This document shows positions 1-12,345 of a stretch of 64,000 bases of DNA, piece by piece (within the stretch, counting starts at the first letter, position 1; each line of letters opens with the position of its first letter). The notes under the pieces are model-generated. The model was not told the origin of the DNA and did not search any database. It saw nothing but the letters and a program-made list of their open reading frames with translations. The position numbers and the translations under genes were made by a program. The stretch lies in assembly GCA_054661495.1 (NCBI GenBank), contig BAAFSQ010000024.1, forward strand, positions 1 through 64,000. The letters run 5' to 3'. This DNA is from Zygophlyctis sp. KS116. Taxonomy: Eukaryota; Chytridiomycota.

Positions 1-84
1 ATCCTTTCCTTTCCAAGAAGAGGCCTGAATTTCTACAACTGTTTCTTCGATTTCTACTTTCTCCTTTTTTTGAGTTTCCGCCAT
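1..84 (-). CDS. Partial hypothetical protein, cut by window edge
   Basis: An open minus-strand frame runs off the left edge. From the ATG at 84 it reads MAETQKKEKVEIEETVVEIQ and continues, a Lys/Glu-rich low-complexity stretch. The same frame stays open upstream to about 178 without another ATG, so the start may lie in an earlier exon; a plausible acceptor (TTTTAG) lies just upstream of that point. No family is recognised. It could be the N-terminus of a charged nuclear or cytosolic protein, but the fragment is too short for a functional call. Confidence 0.35.
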   Translation of the reverse strand, partial: MAETQKKEKVEIEETVVEIQASSWKGKD

Positions 85-281
85 GTCTCGTTTAACAACA
101 TCTACAAACTTCAGGGGTTTTTTAGCGACATCACGTGGCACCTTGCTGAAGGGTGTTTTATCCACAGTTAAGCCTCCGCCCCTAAAATTCGATCAAATGA
201 ACGGCGGATAATATAAACAGTAAATGTTATTGAAATCTCTTTGAACATTTTTTATTTTTTAATTTACTGAAATTCCGACAC

Positions 282-320
282 GCAGGCCGGTTCAGGCCCA
301 GGCCGGCACAGGCCGGCCAG
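282..320. repeat. GC-rich cluster of CAGGCC units
   Basis: Four close copies of CAGGCC, three of them extended to CAGGCCGG, occur within 39 bp and end in GGCCGGCC. The surrounding DNA is strongly AT-rich, so base composition jumps locally. It may be a regulatory cluster or a residue of inserted DNA; the sequence alone does not decide. Confidence 0.6.
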
Positions 321-453
321 ATAGTTTTTTTCCAAATAGCTTGCTTTAGAACCTGCGAAAACGTATCATTGTACGGGAAATTATTTGTATCGCCTCACCC
401 GAGAGGCTGAGCAAATTTCTATTATCATGAATATTTTATTGATGGTTTTGTCC

Positions 454-529
454 TAAACAACAAATCTGGAGAATCGTTAAATTTGGCTCGTTAAACAACA
501 AATCTGGAGAATCGTAAAATTTGGCTCGT
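454..529. repeat. 38-bp perfect-length tandem duplication
   Basis: Two adjacent 38-bp copies (454-491 and 492-529) begin TAAACAACAAATCTGGAGAA and end TTGGCTCGT, differing at one base near the middle. This looks like a recent tandem duplication in a non-coding gap. No ORF crosses it convincingly. Confidence 0.9.
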
Positions 530-621
530 AATGATGAAGTTTGACTCAACTCCTTCATTAGCCAAGCATTTCCTTTTCTGATTAATTCGCTTGAGTCTAC
601 GCTGCGGAGATTACTTCAACA

Positions 622-650
622 ATTTGTTATAGTCCAGGACTATAACAAAT
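622..650. repeat. Perfect 14-bp inverted repeat with 1-nt spacer
   Basis: ATTTGTTATAGTCC (622-635), a single A, then its exact reverse complement (637-650). It lies about 52 bp upstream of the deaminase ATG. A 29-bp near-perfect palindrome could be a dimeric protein-binding site, a terminator-like hairpin for an unseen transcript, or an element end. Confidence 0.85.
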
Positions 651-701
651 CCTGATCAATATTTTGAGTTCTATCGCCTAAACAGAAACCTAAATTTGAA
701 A

Positions 702-1188
702 ATGGCTTCTCATCTTGACTTAATGGAAGAAGCAATAAATAGTGCTCAAAAATCCCCCATGAGTAATAAGGCATTTTCAGTGGGAGCGGTGGTTGCTTTA
801 GACGGGAAAATTTTATGTACTGGCTATTCTAGAGAGTTAAACGACAGCATGCATGCAGAAGAGGTGTGTATAGCCAAACTAGCAGAGCTGAATGTTGATC
901 ATTCCAAGTTAATCATGTATACAACAATGGAACCTTGTGGTGAGAGACTGTCAGGAAAAAAGTGTTGTGCAGATCTCATCGTTGATGCAAGAATACCTAC
1001 TGTAGTCATCGGGGCTCTTGAGCCTAAAGTCTTTATTAAATTTACCAAAGGAATCGAAAAATTGAAACAGAAACATATTAAAATAATTATGCTACCTGAA
1101 TTTCAAGGTATATTAATATGCTTATAAAGATTTAGAACGATGTTTGCAACCAAACTGTCATTTTGAATGTTTTGAATGTTTATCTTGA
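702..1188 (+). CDS. Rib2-type cytidine/DRAP deaminase-like protein
   Basis: Zinc-dependent deaminase of the CDA fold. The spliced product is about 152 residues. The zinc motifs are HAE (H51-A-E53) and PCGERLSGKKC (C79 and C88). The TMEPCxxRLSG wording is typical of the deaminase domain in fungal riboflavin enzyme Rib2 (DRAP deaminase) and related stand-alone deaminases, so riboflavin precursor deamination is likely but a pyrimidine substrate is possible. The first in-frame ATG is at 702. One 28-nt intron (1108-1135) joins EFQ to ERCLQPN, a tail usual in this family. The stop (1186-1188) lies inside the end of THOC3 on the other strand, a 9-nt convergent overlap. Confidence 0.85.
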
Positions 1189-2207
1189 TCCAAAAACTTT
1201 CACTCTCAAATTTCCTTCTGCTCTTCCATAGCGATCTACTTCATCTCCTGCAAAAGCAAGAATATATTTTGACGGATGCCAAGACACTGCATTTGTTGTT
1301 GCAAAACACCCTATAGTTTTTATAGAGTCTCCTGTTTCAACATGAGACTAGAATTTACTAAAACCAGTTCTTACTATATCTATATTATTTTCTTCTGAAC
1401 CTGAGGCGATCAGTTCGCCGTCATATGATAAGCTTATTGTTCTAACAGGCCAACTACACTTGAAAACAACAAAAGTTACTCTAATTTCCCAAAAGTCCGA
1501 AAACATGATAGGTTATCCATATCCCATACAGAGGCCAATGCATCAGCGCCTCCCAAAGCAAAATATCTCCCTTTAGGATCAAAATCAATACAATAAATAT
1601 TAGAAGTATGAGCCTGAACTTCGTAAATCATTTCCAAGCAAGGAAACTTGTAAATCCGAACCGTGCCTACAATCAGTAAAATTGAAATACCTTTTCCAGT
1701 CGTCATAAAAAAATATTCACCCGACCAATCCCAACCTATTTCATTGACTTCTACATCCATTTTCAGAGTCTTCAAAATGGTTGGATTCTTATTACTTGCA
1801 CCTCTTTGATCAAAAAAAATCAAGACATCATCCTTATTCCCTACAACGACAAACTTCCCATCATAAGACCACCTCAAATTTATATTTTCGCCTGGAGTTG
1901 AAATTGAGTGTACTGGAATTTTAGGAGTTCTTGCATCCCAAAACTTTATAGTTTTATCAAGCGAAGCAGTACATAATTTTTCCGGATGATTAGGATCCCA
2001 AGCCAATTGAGACACATCACCTGAATGTCCTTTGAGTTCAGAAACAGATTCTTTTCTATCCAATGACCAGATCCGTACACAGTTATCCAACGATCCAGAC
2101 GCCAATCGCCTCCCATCAGAGTTCCAACCCAAAGAATGTACCTTGTCTCTATGCCCACTAAAGACCTTGGACTCCATCGAGTCAAGATAAGATCTCAACT
2201 TGAGCAT
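1180..2207 (-). CDS. THOC3: THO complex subunit 3 (WD40)
   Basis: WD40 protein of the THO/TREX complex, which couples transcription to mRNA export in the nucleus. Repeats read through GHRDKVHSLGW, DKTIKFWDART, ENINLRW, VNEIGWDWSGE and DPKGRYFALGGADALASVWD, close to animal and plant THOC3. Three introns of 24, 26 and 27 nt were spliced by hand. Removing them restores KLDWPVRTIS and a C-terminus ending GNLRVKVFGSR, as in the family. Starts with ATG at 2207, only 14 bp from the divergent TAF11 ATG. The 3' end overlaps the deaminase gene. Confidence 0.93.
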
Positions 2208-2221
2208 TTTAAAACCCTAAA

Positions 2222-2641
2222 ATGGACGACGACGAAGCCTTTGACGATGATGAAATTTTCAATTACATTTCTCAAGAACAGTCTGAAGAGTATAAATCCG
2301 AAATCAAGTAATCTTTTTATTTTAAATTTAGATCCATTCTAGATACATTTACTCCTTATCAAATGGCTAGATATGAAGCCTACAGAAGAGCAGGATTATC
2401 AAAACCAATTATTAAAAAATTCTTACAATCTAGTGTAGGATCATCAATTCAAGCATCTACAGTAATTGTAGTTGCTGGAGCAGCTAAAGTATTTATAGGA
2501 GAAATCATTGAATCTGCTTTAGAGATTGCTAAATCTCAAGGTGACACTGGATCTTTACAACCTGGTCATTTAAGAGAAGCATACAGATTGTACAAAAATG
2601 CGCGGGAGAAATCTAACTCTAGGCGGAGGCTGCTTCGGTGA
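2222..2641 (+). CDS. TAF11: TFIID subunit TAF11 (histone fold)
   Basis: General transcription factor subunit that pairs with TAF13 in TFIID. Spliced length is about 131 residues: a short acidic N-terminus (MDDDEAFDDDE) followed by the TAFII28 histone fold. Diagnostic text is RYEAYRRAGL, IKKFLQS, VVAGAAKVFIGEIIE and LQPGHLREAYRLYK. The single intron is 24 nt (2308-2331) and joins EIK to SILDTFTPYQMARYE. The protein is shorter than most TAF11s, which carry a longer N-terminal tail. Confidence 0.93.
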
Positions 2642-2768
2642 TTTTTCAAGTCTGATGTCTTTGTAATAGCAAGGTGGCGAGGTTAGTGGCAATGGTTGAA
2701 ATTCAAATTTTTTTTGCTCGAAATAAAATTTTTTTCAACGTTATCTACAACGGACTAAAATTATTAAA

Positions 2769-5700
2769 ATGAAAGAATTAAACACTAAAGGAGGATCAAA
2801 CAGATTTAAATATTCTTCTTTTAATGACATAATATCTTCCATATCCATTGATGTGTCTCATATCATCAAGAAATCAAGATTGGAAAATGATTTTTATTTT
2901 CAACAAGGACTCTTAAAATGGAAAGACTTGAATGCATCATCTGATTTTAAGAAGTTTCTAAAAGAAATTTCCTCTTATCAGTCTCTAGTTCAGATTGTTC
3001 ATCACAAAACGGAAATTGTGGAAATTTTAATAAGAAATTTAGAAAATAAGGACTCACTTGCTTTGGAACCGCTGTTATGGCTCACTGTTGATTTAGCAAA
3101 AGATTTGTTGGAGGATTTTTATCCTTTTTATTTGGATTTTCTGAAATCTTTCTCTAATCTTTTGAAATCTTCTCAAGATCCAAGTCTTATACAGAATGTT
3201 TTTACAACAATGGCATGGCTATTTAAAATCAATCATAAAAAATTGTCAAAAGATGTTATTCCAACTTTTAATGTCCTGGTTGGCTTGCTGGGATCTAAAG
3301 ATTATATACAGACTTTTACGGCAGAGTCTTTTGGATTTCTAGTAAGGAAATTAGACAAGGATCAGCTAAAGGAATTGTTTACAAGAATGAAGCAACTCTT
3401 GGATGAAAATGAAAATTTAGGTCATGGTGTTGGCCTAGTTTTGATTGAGGCAATCAAGGTATAAATTTATTATTATTAATATTAGCATGTCAGAGGGAAT
3501 TTACATTCTCGTGGATTAGAGATATTTGGAGAATTCTGCCATGTTTTAAGTAAAAATAGGGTGGTTTTGGAAAATCTATCGATGTTAGCGGCAAAAAATC
3601 TTTCTAATGAGGCGTTGAATCAATTATTTCAATTTTTATTAAGTGAAATTAATTTGCACTCTTCAGACAATTACTACTCTATCGTCTCAATGTTCAGTAT
3701 GGCAAATATTTTCCTTTTATTCAGAAATGGTAGTTATATACATGGTAAATTGATTTATCCTAATGAAAGATAAAACTGTTCTGATGTCCACTGTTTCATC
3801 TCTTACTAAATTTTTAGATTTAAATAAGCTTTCAGATCACGAAAAAACCATTTTTATTTTGTTTTTTTCTCAAAGCTATGTACTCTTTTCTTCAGGAGAT
3901 ATACTCTCTAAGTTTAGTGATAGCATTGAATTCATGTTTTCTTTGGAACCAAAAGATTTGATATTTTGCTGCTACGTTATATTAAGTTCATCTTGGAAGC
4001 CTTTTTACAATATATTATGGGAATCTCTTATTTTATATATACATAAAAATTGGGAACAAAACAAAAGTCTGTTTGTTAGATTTATCGGCTTTGTATTTTC
4101 AGATAAATGCTCATTCCTTCAATATTCAATGCCTCGCTTGAAGGATGGCCGTTTTAAGCTTTCTCTTTTTTCTTCAAATGGTAATTTTGGGCTGGAGAGT
4201 ATGATGTGTAAATTTTTAAAATTCAGTCCTAGTCTTTGCGGGAAAGAAAAAGAGGTATTTCATCAATATTAACGTTAGAATGATGATATTTGGATAAATG
4301 CCTTCACATTGCTCGATTTATTGACATCGTTCTCGTTGGAAAACTCAAAGATACTAGAATGTATTCAGAGTTTTGCCTTGGACTGTTGCCAATTTTATTT
4401 GCGGACAGATGTTGATTCTGTACAAGACCTTTCAGCTACAGCCTCACTTATAGGAAAATGTCTTAAAGTATTATCTTTATCTAGGAATCATTCCAGCTTA
4501 ATGGATGATCGCGTTATGGATTTACTCAAAAACACCCATGCCAATTCTGATTTGTTAGACGGAATCTCGGTATATATACAATTTTCGCCTTCTTCCTTTG
4601 AAATCAATGATTTCGAGAATTGCTACTTCTCTTGTTCAAATTATATTTATCATAAAGACGCCAACATCAGAATGAATACTTTGAAGCTTTTGAAAAATCT
4701 AGACGAAAAACATCAGGCAAAATATCCGGTATATTTTAATTTTTATCTAAATAATTCAGATTTTCAAATTTTTATTGGAAATTGAGTCGACAAGTAATAT
4801 TATAGAAAATGTTCGGCATAAAACGAACAACATTCGCCATCTGGAGACAGTATTTTTAACCCACGATATAAAAATCGTTCGAGATGCAGTAATGAAATAC
4901 TTTTTCGGTAAGTTTCAAATAATTTATGTTAGGAATATTCTCAATCAATTTTACTCCGCTTTGGGATCAAGCTTCTAAATCGCTTTCCGTGGTTGCAGCA
5001 TTCCATCCGCCGTCATTTTGGAAAGTTTTCATGGATATTTATTCCAAGTTGTGCTTTGAGAGTGTTATAAGCGAAACAGAGGCTGATGATGGAAGAAGTT
5101 CATTTTATGAAGATTGCCCCTTTGGCACGGATCGAATCATTGAGTGGAATTTATGCTATGGGAAAGTTCATTCGAAACCCCATTTTTTCTTATCTCAGGT
5201 AATAACTCCAGTTTATATGACAATCAGGAGAAGCGCCTAAGTTTGAGCGATTGTACTATGTACCAGCATTTATTGAAAGTAATTGAAAAGACCCCCTCCG
5301 TTTCTGGAGGATATGCAAAAGAAGTGGTGGCGCTGTTTATGGAACATCATAAAGATCACCATTTAAAATATCGCCAGATTACTTTTGGATACCTAAAGAT
5401 ATTATCAATCATACGAGGGTTATCTAAATTTCTTATTTTAAATTCGGAATTATTTAATATTTTGCTGCACATGCTTGGATCTGGAGAATTAAAGTTACAG
5501 GAACTCTCATTCGAATGTGTGGTTCATTTCAAGGATAACTCTTTAGAAAAGTATGCAGGGTATATACGAGAAATGATCAAAGAAGAAAGTTTTTTCGAAA
5601 CTCTAACTTCATTTGACGACACAAATTTAGAAGCAACTGCTATGATTTTAGACGTTGTTTCTCGTGTTTTGTTTGGAAAACTGATCAGCAAGAGTGGTAG

Positions 5701-8700
5701 AAGCTCCAAAAATCTCACAAAATCTCGAAGAAAGGCTATATTCGGGTTTTTGGCAAAATTCCGAACGTTTTTAAGCCCATTTATAGATTTAATGGTTCAA
5801 CCATTTGTTTCTGAAAATGCATATAAAGTTGATCGTTACGAATTGGGATTTCTCAGTATACTTGAAGACTGCATAAACCAATTGCAGCTTTTCCTGTCTC
5901 ATGACATACTTTCACGATTGTGTGATTCATTAGTTTTTATTGGAAGACAACCTGATGTTAACATTATAGAAGTAGAAAACGAAGAATCAGATAAAAATAT
6001 CAGGACATTATGCTTAAAAAGATGGAGACAGCTATTTGAAATGGACTCGGAAATGGATTTTTCTCCGTACAGAAGTTCAATACTGGAAAACTTACTTTCG
6101 CATAAAATTAAAAAATTTGCTTGCGAAAACACTCAAGCTCCCAGTTCTATTTTATTGATATGCGCAGTTTGGGCAAAGAGTACCATATATGCCGAATGGC
6201 TCTTTGATAAAAAAATAGACGGTCTAGTAGCCAATATTATCGCCATAATGTCTGAAAAGAAAGTAAAGGACTCTGTTATTTCTGTGGTTCTGTCGATTAT
6301 TGAAGATTTACAAAACCTTTGCTTGACAGGATCTACTGATGAAATGATTGCAATTAATTATCGAAAGATTTTCCCTGAAATCCTATTTCACAGCAAAAAT
6401 GTCTTGAAAGCTTCTTTAGACTCGAGGAAAATTTTACCATATCAAATGCGTCTCATATCCATCATATCAGAAGCAGCTCTATTGGGTGCGAAGGTAGAAG
6501 ATTGTCTCGAAATTTTGGAAATTCTTTTTCCTTACTTAAAAAAGCCTTCAAAGTTTTTTTCAGAAAAACTTAAAACTCACTTGATGAATATATTCATAAG
6601 TTTTTCAGATTGTATCCCTCAGGATCAGAAAATTTTGGATTTTTCCATGCATTTTAGAACAATTTCACAGCTATATTCTACTTTAGAAACTCGTTTAGCT
6701 CGCCAAACTTTGAATAATGTAATGAATGTTTTTGCATCTTGGGACTCAAATATAATTCCTATTTCGGAGCTATTGAAAGGCTTTAATTCTTTCGATGAAA
6801 AAAGAATTGATGAACCAGATTTCAAAAAACAGATGAAGGCATTTGCACAGCTAAATAATGAACTTCTTCATAAATTAAACAGAAATCAATGGCTACCCGT
6901 CATTTATCAATTATTGTATTCTGTTAAATCTCTGGATTATGCTACAAGGAATTCTGCAGCCCTTTCTCTGGAACTTTTCATTACTATGGCTGCGAATCTA
7001 AAATCTTTAGCTGATGATGAGTCTTTAAACATTCTTAATTTGATCGAACATGTCATTTTACCAGCAATTAAGTCCGGTTTAAAAAGTGCTCCAGAAACGG
7101 TTCGAGTTGAATATATGCGATTTCTAGGAATAATAATTAAATTATTTAAGTCATGGAAGCTATCTGAAGAACTCTCTGAATTATTGGGGACTGATGACGA
7201 AACTGACTTTTTTTCTAATATTTACCACCTTCAATCGCATCGTAGAAGTAGGGCGATTAGATCATTGGAGGCACTTATTGCAAAGGGAAATATATCTTCT
7301 TCCACAATCTCGAATATATTTATGCCTTTGTTGAATCATTTTATATTGGAAAGCAAAGGGAACGATCATAATTTTACAAATGATGTAATTCGTGTAATTG
7401 GAGCTTGTTCAAAATTCTTAAACTGGGGACATTATTCTGCATATGTTAATCAATATTTGCATCTATTTCAAAAATCCAATGAGATAGAAAAGACTATTTT
7501 TAGGACAATTATACACATTATGGAAGCCTTCCATTTCAAAGTAACTAAACTAATTCAAGATCAGCAAGTTGTTACAAGTAGTGGATCTATAGAGAATTCA
7601 ACTGTGTCTTTAATGTCGGTTCAGAAGCTTGTTTGTAAATTAGAAGATCTCTTCCCCTCCAAGCCTGCCGAGAGCGCGTCACGAATACATGTGGCATATG
7701 CATTGTCGATTATTTACAAACAATATCCTGCAGAAGAAGGTGAACTTAAAGTTTTGAGATTGCTATCAAAGCTTTCTATTATGTTGTCGAATCATGTGCA
7801 AGACTATCGGGATATTTCCAGGGAAGTTTTAGCGAAGATCATTCAGTTTTGGGGATCATCCGTATTTCCTACCGCAATCAAACAGCTTCATCTGCATCTT
7901 GATAAAGGCTATAAAAAGCATATAGTTGCTTATACACTGCATTGGTTATTAGTACAAGTTCTTGACATTATTAGTCCTTCTGATTTGGATTCTGTGTTAG
8001 AAGTTATGGTCAACATATGCATCGATGATATGTTTGGAATTGCAGCAGAAGAGAAAGAGGTTGGGGAGCTGAAATCAAAATTTAAAGAAATCAAGAAAAG
8101 TAAAAGTCTCGATTCTTTAGAGCTTTTAGCTGGGGCAATAAGTTTTAAGTCTGTTGCAGTTCTGTTAGTACCGATTAAAGAGGTAATGATGGTCATAACT
8201 GACAGTAAATCTATTGGAATTATGCGTGAAGCATTCAGAAGAATATCTTTTGGAATAAATTCCAATAAGACAGTGAATTTTGCGGATTTATTCCCATTTA
8301 TCCGTGAACTTCTAACAGAAAACTTTGCATTGTCTCGAGTTAACACAGATCGAAAGAAAAAAACCCAAAGGGAGAGTAATTTCATGGTTCAAATGAAAAG
8401 ACCCTCATCTAAGGATCCTTTGAAGACATTAGCATCTAATGCATACCTTTTCATAGATTTTGGGTTGGCTCTTTTTTTATCATTCCTTAAAAATGGGGAC
8501 TCTTCAAAAATATGCCTCACGTTATTTGATCCATTCGTAGATATATTAGGTTCATTGCTTTATTCTGTACACGATTCAGTATTGTCACAGGTTTTAAAAG
8601 TTTGGTGTATCTTAACTAATTTACGTTTACCTAAATTGGAAAGCGCTGTACCGGTAGTTTTGAAGCGCACAATTGAAATCGTTACGAACAATTCTGATTT

Positions 8701-10431
8701 AGATTCAGAATTGTCTCAAATGGCTTTGCGTTTAATGTCAATACTAATTAGAGAGGGTCATACTGAAAGTCTCTCCTCCAACCAAATTGCAGCAGTTCTA
8801 TTGATATTAAAACCAAACTTGGATGAGCCGAGCAAACAGTCTTTTGTTTTTGGACTTGTTCAATCCATCATCTCCACAAAAATAGTTTGCAATGAAGTTT
8901 ATGATATTATGGAGGAAATCATGCGAAATATGATTGTGAATCAAACAGATAGTATTAGGAATATATGTCGGCTGACATTTGTGAAATTTCTTTTAACATA
9001 CCCTCATGGGCAAGCCAAATTGGACAAACTGGTGGAATTTATAGTTAAAGGGCTTGAATATGAGTATGAATCAGGTCGTTTAACTATTTTGGAGACAATC
9101 AATGACATGGTCGAAAAGTTTTCTGAATCAGTTTTAGCAGAATATTTCGAAATGTTTTTCGTTGCATTGGTCTTGGATATGATCAATGATGAGTCTTCAA
9201 AGTGCAAAGAAGTTTCTGCAGAAGTAGTTAAAAAAGTTCTCCTTAGAGCCTCCAACGCTCAGACAGATAAGCTGACAACTGTCATTCATGCATGGCATGA
9301 TAATTCCTCAAATAAAATGCTTCAACGTGCTGCAATGCAAGTGTATGGGATAATGATCGAAACTTGTTCAGAAAAACTGGGAAATTGGGTGGATGGAATA
9401 ATTGCGCGAGCTGCTAAGGTACTAAATAATTCAATACAGCAGCCTAATGATTTTATCATTTGCGAACACTCTGTAGAAGAAACAGATTGGGCCTTGACAT
9501 ATTATGCAATATCTCTATTCTCAAAAGCCATGGTATATATTCCAGATGTTGCCAGTACCGGTACTCCTGTGGATTGTTTGAAAGAATTATTGCTTCATTC
9601 TCACCAATGGGTTCGGTCTATTACTGGTAAGTTGCTCGGCCAGATATTTTCTTTTTATGACTCTTGCTCTAGTATTATATTAAAAGATAAATTGAAGGAT
9701 GAGGATTTTCTACTCAGTCTAGGCAAAAAAGTTTGTTTACAACTGGATTCAACAACTTCTCTTACGGATGAATTTTCCGTTCAAAACGTCAAAAATTTGG
9801 TATTTATTTCGAAACAAATGATAATCATCGACGAAGAGAATGATAATGAGCACTTACTTATATTGATTAAACTTCTATCTAGGAAATCTAAACAAGAAGC
9901 TTCTAAAAGCAGAAATACCCTCATTGTAACCAATTTTATTTTAATTATCTAGCAAAGTAGTACGTTGAAATGGTTTTCAGCAATCGCCCAAAATATTTGC
10001 CGTCCAAAAATGGAGACTCATTTGAAACCGATATTAGAAATAATCTATCGAATTACTACCGACGAGACAACAAGGGGTGATGATCACGGTAACCTTCATA
10101 ACACTAAATTAATAGATTCTTTAAGAAATTTGGCCAAAGAAGCCCAGGCACATTTGCAAGTTACATGCGATCCCCAAATATATCTCGCAGTATATTCTCA
10201 AGTCAAAGAGTCTGCGATTCAAATGCGAAACGAAAGAAAAGTCGAAAGAAGTGTTATGGTAGCTTTTTCTATGTTTTTAATAATTAGGCAGTAGTTGATC
10301 CGGAAAAGTACGCAAAGAGGAAGGCACAGAAAAACGTCATCAAGAGAGCCCAAAAGAAGCGCAAAGTCCAAGAATACTCAAAAAACAAAATCAAAAACAC
10401 GTTGTCTTTAAAAAGATCTCGTATTAGCTAA
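2769..10431 (+). CDS. UTP20: U3 snoRNP scaffold UTP20/DRIM
   Basis: Giant HEAT-repeat protein of the small-subunit processome, needed for 18S rRNA maturation in the nucleolus. The N-terminal exon (FNDIISSISIDVSHI, FYPFYLDFLKSFSNLL) and the long helical body match UTP20/DRIM. The C-terminus is very basic (AKRKAQKNVIKRAQKKRKVQ), as in the family. Eight introns of 24-31 nt were spliced, clustered in the first 2.4 kb plus two near 9919 and 10259. The rest is one exon of about 4.7 kb. Spliced length is roughly 2,480 residues, near yeast Utp20. The apparent chain of broken ORFs is explained by introns, not frameshifts. Confidence 0.93.
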
Positions 10432-10527
10432 TAGCTTTTTTTTCCAAAACTGGAAACTAAATAAGAAATTGATTCTTCTGATAATCATGTGCTGAATTAG
10501 ATTCTAAATATTAAATTAAAAATAAAA

Positions 10528-11738
10528 TTACAATTCTGCAAAATTCATTGGCATTTCATCCACTTGAGTGTTATAAAATGTTTCAATATCACGGAGTGCC
10601 GGAACTTCTTCGGTACTAACAAAGTTAATGGCAACACCTTTACGTCCAAATCTACCACCACGACCAATTCTAGAAATTAACCATTTCTAACAACTTACCG
10701 ATGAATATAATTTTCACGGTTTGATGGAATGTCATAATTAATAACAAGAGATACTTGCTGCACATCAATACCACGAGCAAGCAAATCAGTTGTAATCAAA
10801 ACACGGGATGAACCAGAACGAAATTCTTTCATGATGAGATCACGCTGGGATTGATCCATTTCTCCGTGCATTGCAGACACCACAAAATCCTTGGCAAGCA
10901 TTTGCTCAGTAAGCCATTCAACCTTTCGACGAGTGTTACAAAAAATAACAGCTTGAGTAATAGTAATTGATTCATACAAGTCCAAAAGAGTCCCTAATTT
11001 CCATTCTTCTTTTTCAACAGAAACATAAAATTGTTTAATACCTTCCAATGTTAATTCATCTCTTTTAACCAAGATTTTGATTGGATCTCTCATAAACTTT
11101 TTAGTAACTTCCAATACTTCTGAAGGCATTGTAGCACTTAACAATACAACTTGAGTACTTCCAGGCAATAACTGAAATACATCATAAATTTGTTCTTTAA
11201 ACCCACGAGAAAGCATTTCATCTGCTTCATCCAAAACAAACATTTTAATATTATTTGTTTTTAGAGCTCCTCTATTAATCATATCAAACACTCTTCCAGG
11301 TGTTCCAACAACCACATGAACTCCTTGTTCTAAAAGAGCAATATCATCCCGAACAGAGGTTCCTCCAATACAAGCATGACATTCAATTTTCAAGAATTCG
11401 GACAAGGACTTTACAACTTTTTTAATTTGCAGAGCCAATTCTCTAGTTGGAGCCAAAACCAATGCTTGACAAGCCTTTACACTTGCATCCACTTGCTGCA
11501 AGATTGAAATAGAAAAAGTAGCAGTTTTCCCAGTTCCTGATTGTGCCTGTGCAATCACATCATGTCCTTTTAAAACTGGCATAATAGCTCTCTGTTGAAT
11601 AGCCGAAGGTTTTTCAAAACCATAAGCAAAGATTCCTCTTAGCAATTCATCCTTGAGACCTATGTCATCAAACTTGTCTACCACTTCTTCCCAATTAGAT
11701 TCGATTTCCCCTTCGGGCACTTGCTCCGCCGTTGCCAT
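10528..11738 (-). CDS. EIF4A: Translation initiation factor eIF4A (DEAD-box helicase)
   Basis: ATP-dependent RNA helicase of eIF4F that unwinds 5' UTRs. All motifs are present: [10 protein letters not shown] (Q motif), AQSGTGKTA (Walker A), [37 protein letters not shown] and [13 protein letters not shown]. One 29-nt intron splits the last motif between HR and IGRGG, and the second exon ends [10 protein letters not shown]. Length is about 394 residues, normal for eIF4A rather than eIF4A3-like proteins. Upstream DNA has AAACCTAG and AAGGGTTG close to the ATG. The 3' end lies 96 bp from the convergent UTP20 stop. Confidence 0.97.
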
Positions 11739-11814
11739 AATTTTTTTTTACAACCCTTAAAACTCTAGGTTTCATATTTAATCAGCAGGAAAATTTTCTT
11801 ATAAACCGTTTTTA

Positions 11815-12315
11815 TTAAAGAGGAGCAGTCTCTTCCATGACTGCATCCCAACTCTCTTGTATATTTTTTGATTTTTCTTCTTGTAAAGGATTAGACATCC
11901 ATGCTGGAACTTTTAATTCTGTATTTTCTTTTTTACTAGGTTTTTGAGTTGTTTTAATAGAATTAAATAATTGTACAACTCCTCTAGTCGCAATTTTCCT
12001 AAGAGTTTTTTCATTCCCATCAATTGTAGGAATTTTGCAAACATTAATTTTTTCAGCTTTTCTAGACTCTAAAAGAATTTTTATAGCTCTTTGTTCTAAT
12101 TTATGATTATCTAGAGATTTTTCTATTCCCTTGTTTAAAGATAAAATTGGTTTTGAAGTTTTATGAGAAGAATCTAAAATTTTATGCAATGCATTTGACA
12201 TTTTGATGCTTTTTTCCTGTTGACCAATGCCTTCATCCTGCAAGTCTTGCTGATCCTCTAAATTCTCTAAATTCTCTTGTAAAGTTTGTAAAGATTCAAG
12301 AGACTCTGTTTGCAT
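11815..12315 (-). CDS. RRP15: Ribosome biogenesis protein RRP15
   Basis: Nucleolar pre-60S factor, 166 residues with no intron seen. It has a Glu/Gln-rich coiled N-terminus. The RRP15 core includes the PILSLNKGIEK block, LEQRAIKILLESRKAE, and the family hallmark LRKIATRGVVQLFNSI. It ends with a Trp-containing acidic tail. It is transcribed in the same direction as eIF4A and the CHY protein, 30 bp downstream of the CHY stop. Shared ribosome-building theme with UTP20 is noted, but no co-transcription is shown. Confidence 0.88.
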   Translation of the reverse strand: MQTESLESLQTLQENLENLEDQQDLQDEGIGQQEKSIKMSNALHKILDSSHKTSKPILSLNKGIEKSLDNHKLEQRAIKILLESRKAEKINVCKIPTIDGNEKTLRKIATRGVVQLFNSIKTTQKPSKKENTELKVPAWMSNPLQEEKSKNIQESWDAVMEETAPL

Positions 12316-12345
12316 TTTTTATTTTTTTTTATAAAAATTTCCTCT

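Larger units (their letters stand above)
85..701. other. Gene-poor gap with several repeats
   Basis: No coding exon is convincing here. The gap holds a GC-rich run of CAGGCC units (282-320), a 38-bp tandem duplication (454-529) and a 29-bp inverted repeat (622-650) just upstream of the deaminase start. A small hairpin (GCCTC, loop ACCCGA, GAGGC) sits near 394. It is by far the most structured intergenic stretch in the window. Confidence 0.5.

Noticed and set aside
531-581. Possible C/D box snoRNA (ATGATGA ... CTGA) near the 38-bp repeats
   Set aside because: Box spacing is short, flanks do not pair and the guide has no clear rRNA match.
7930-8385. Minus-strand ORFs inside UTP20 and HYDIN
   Set aside because: They are shadows of long conserved plus- or minus-strand exons, with no similarity of their own.
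2769-10431. UTP20 appears as a decayed series of ORFs
   Set aside because: Every break coincides with a GTA...AG segment of 24-31 nt whose removal restores the family sequence, so it is an intact spliced gene.
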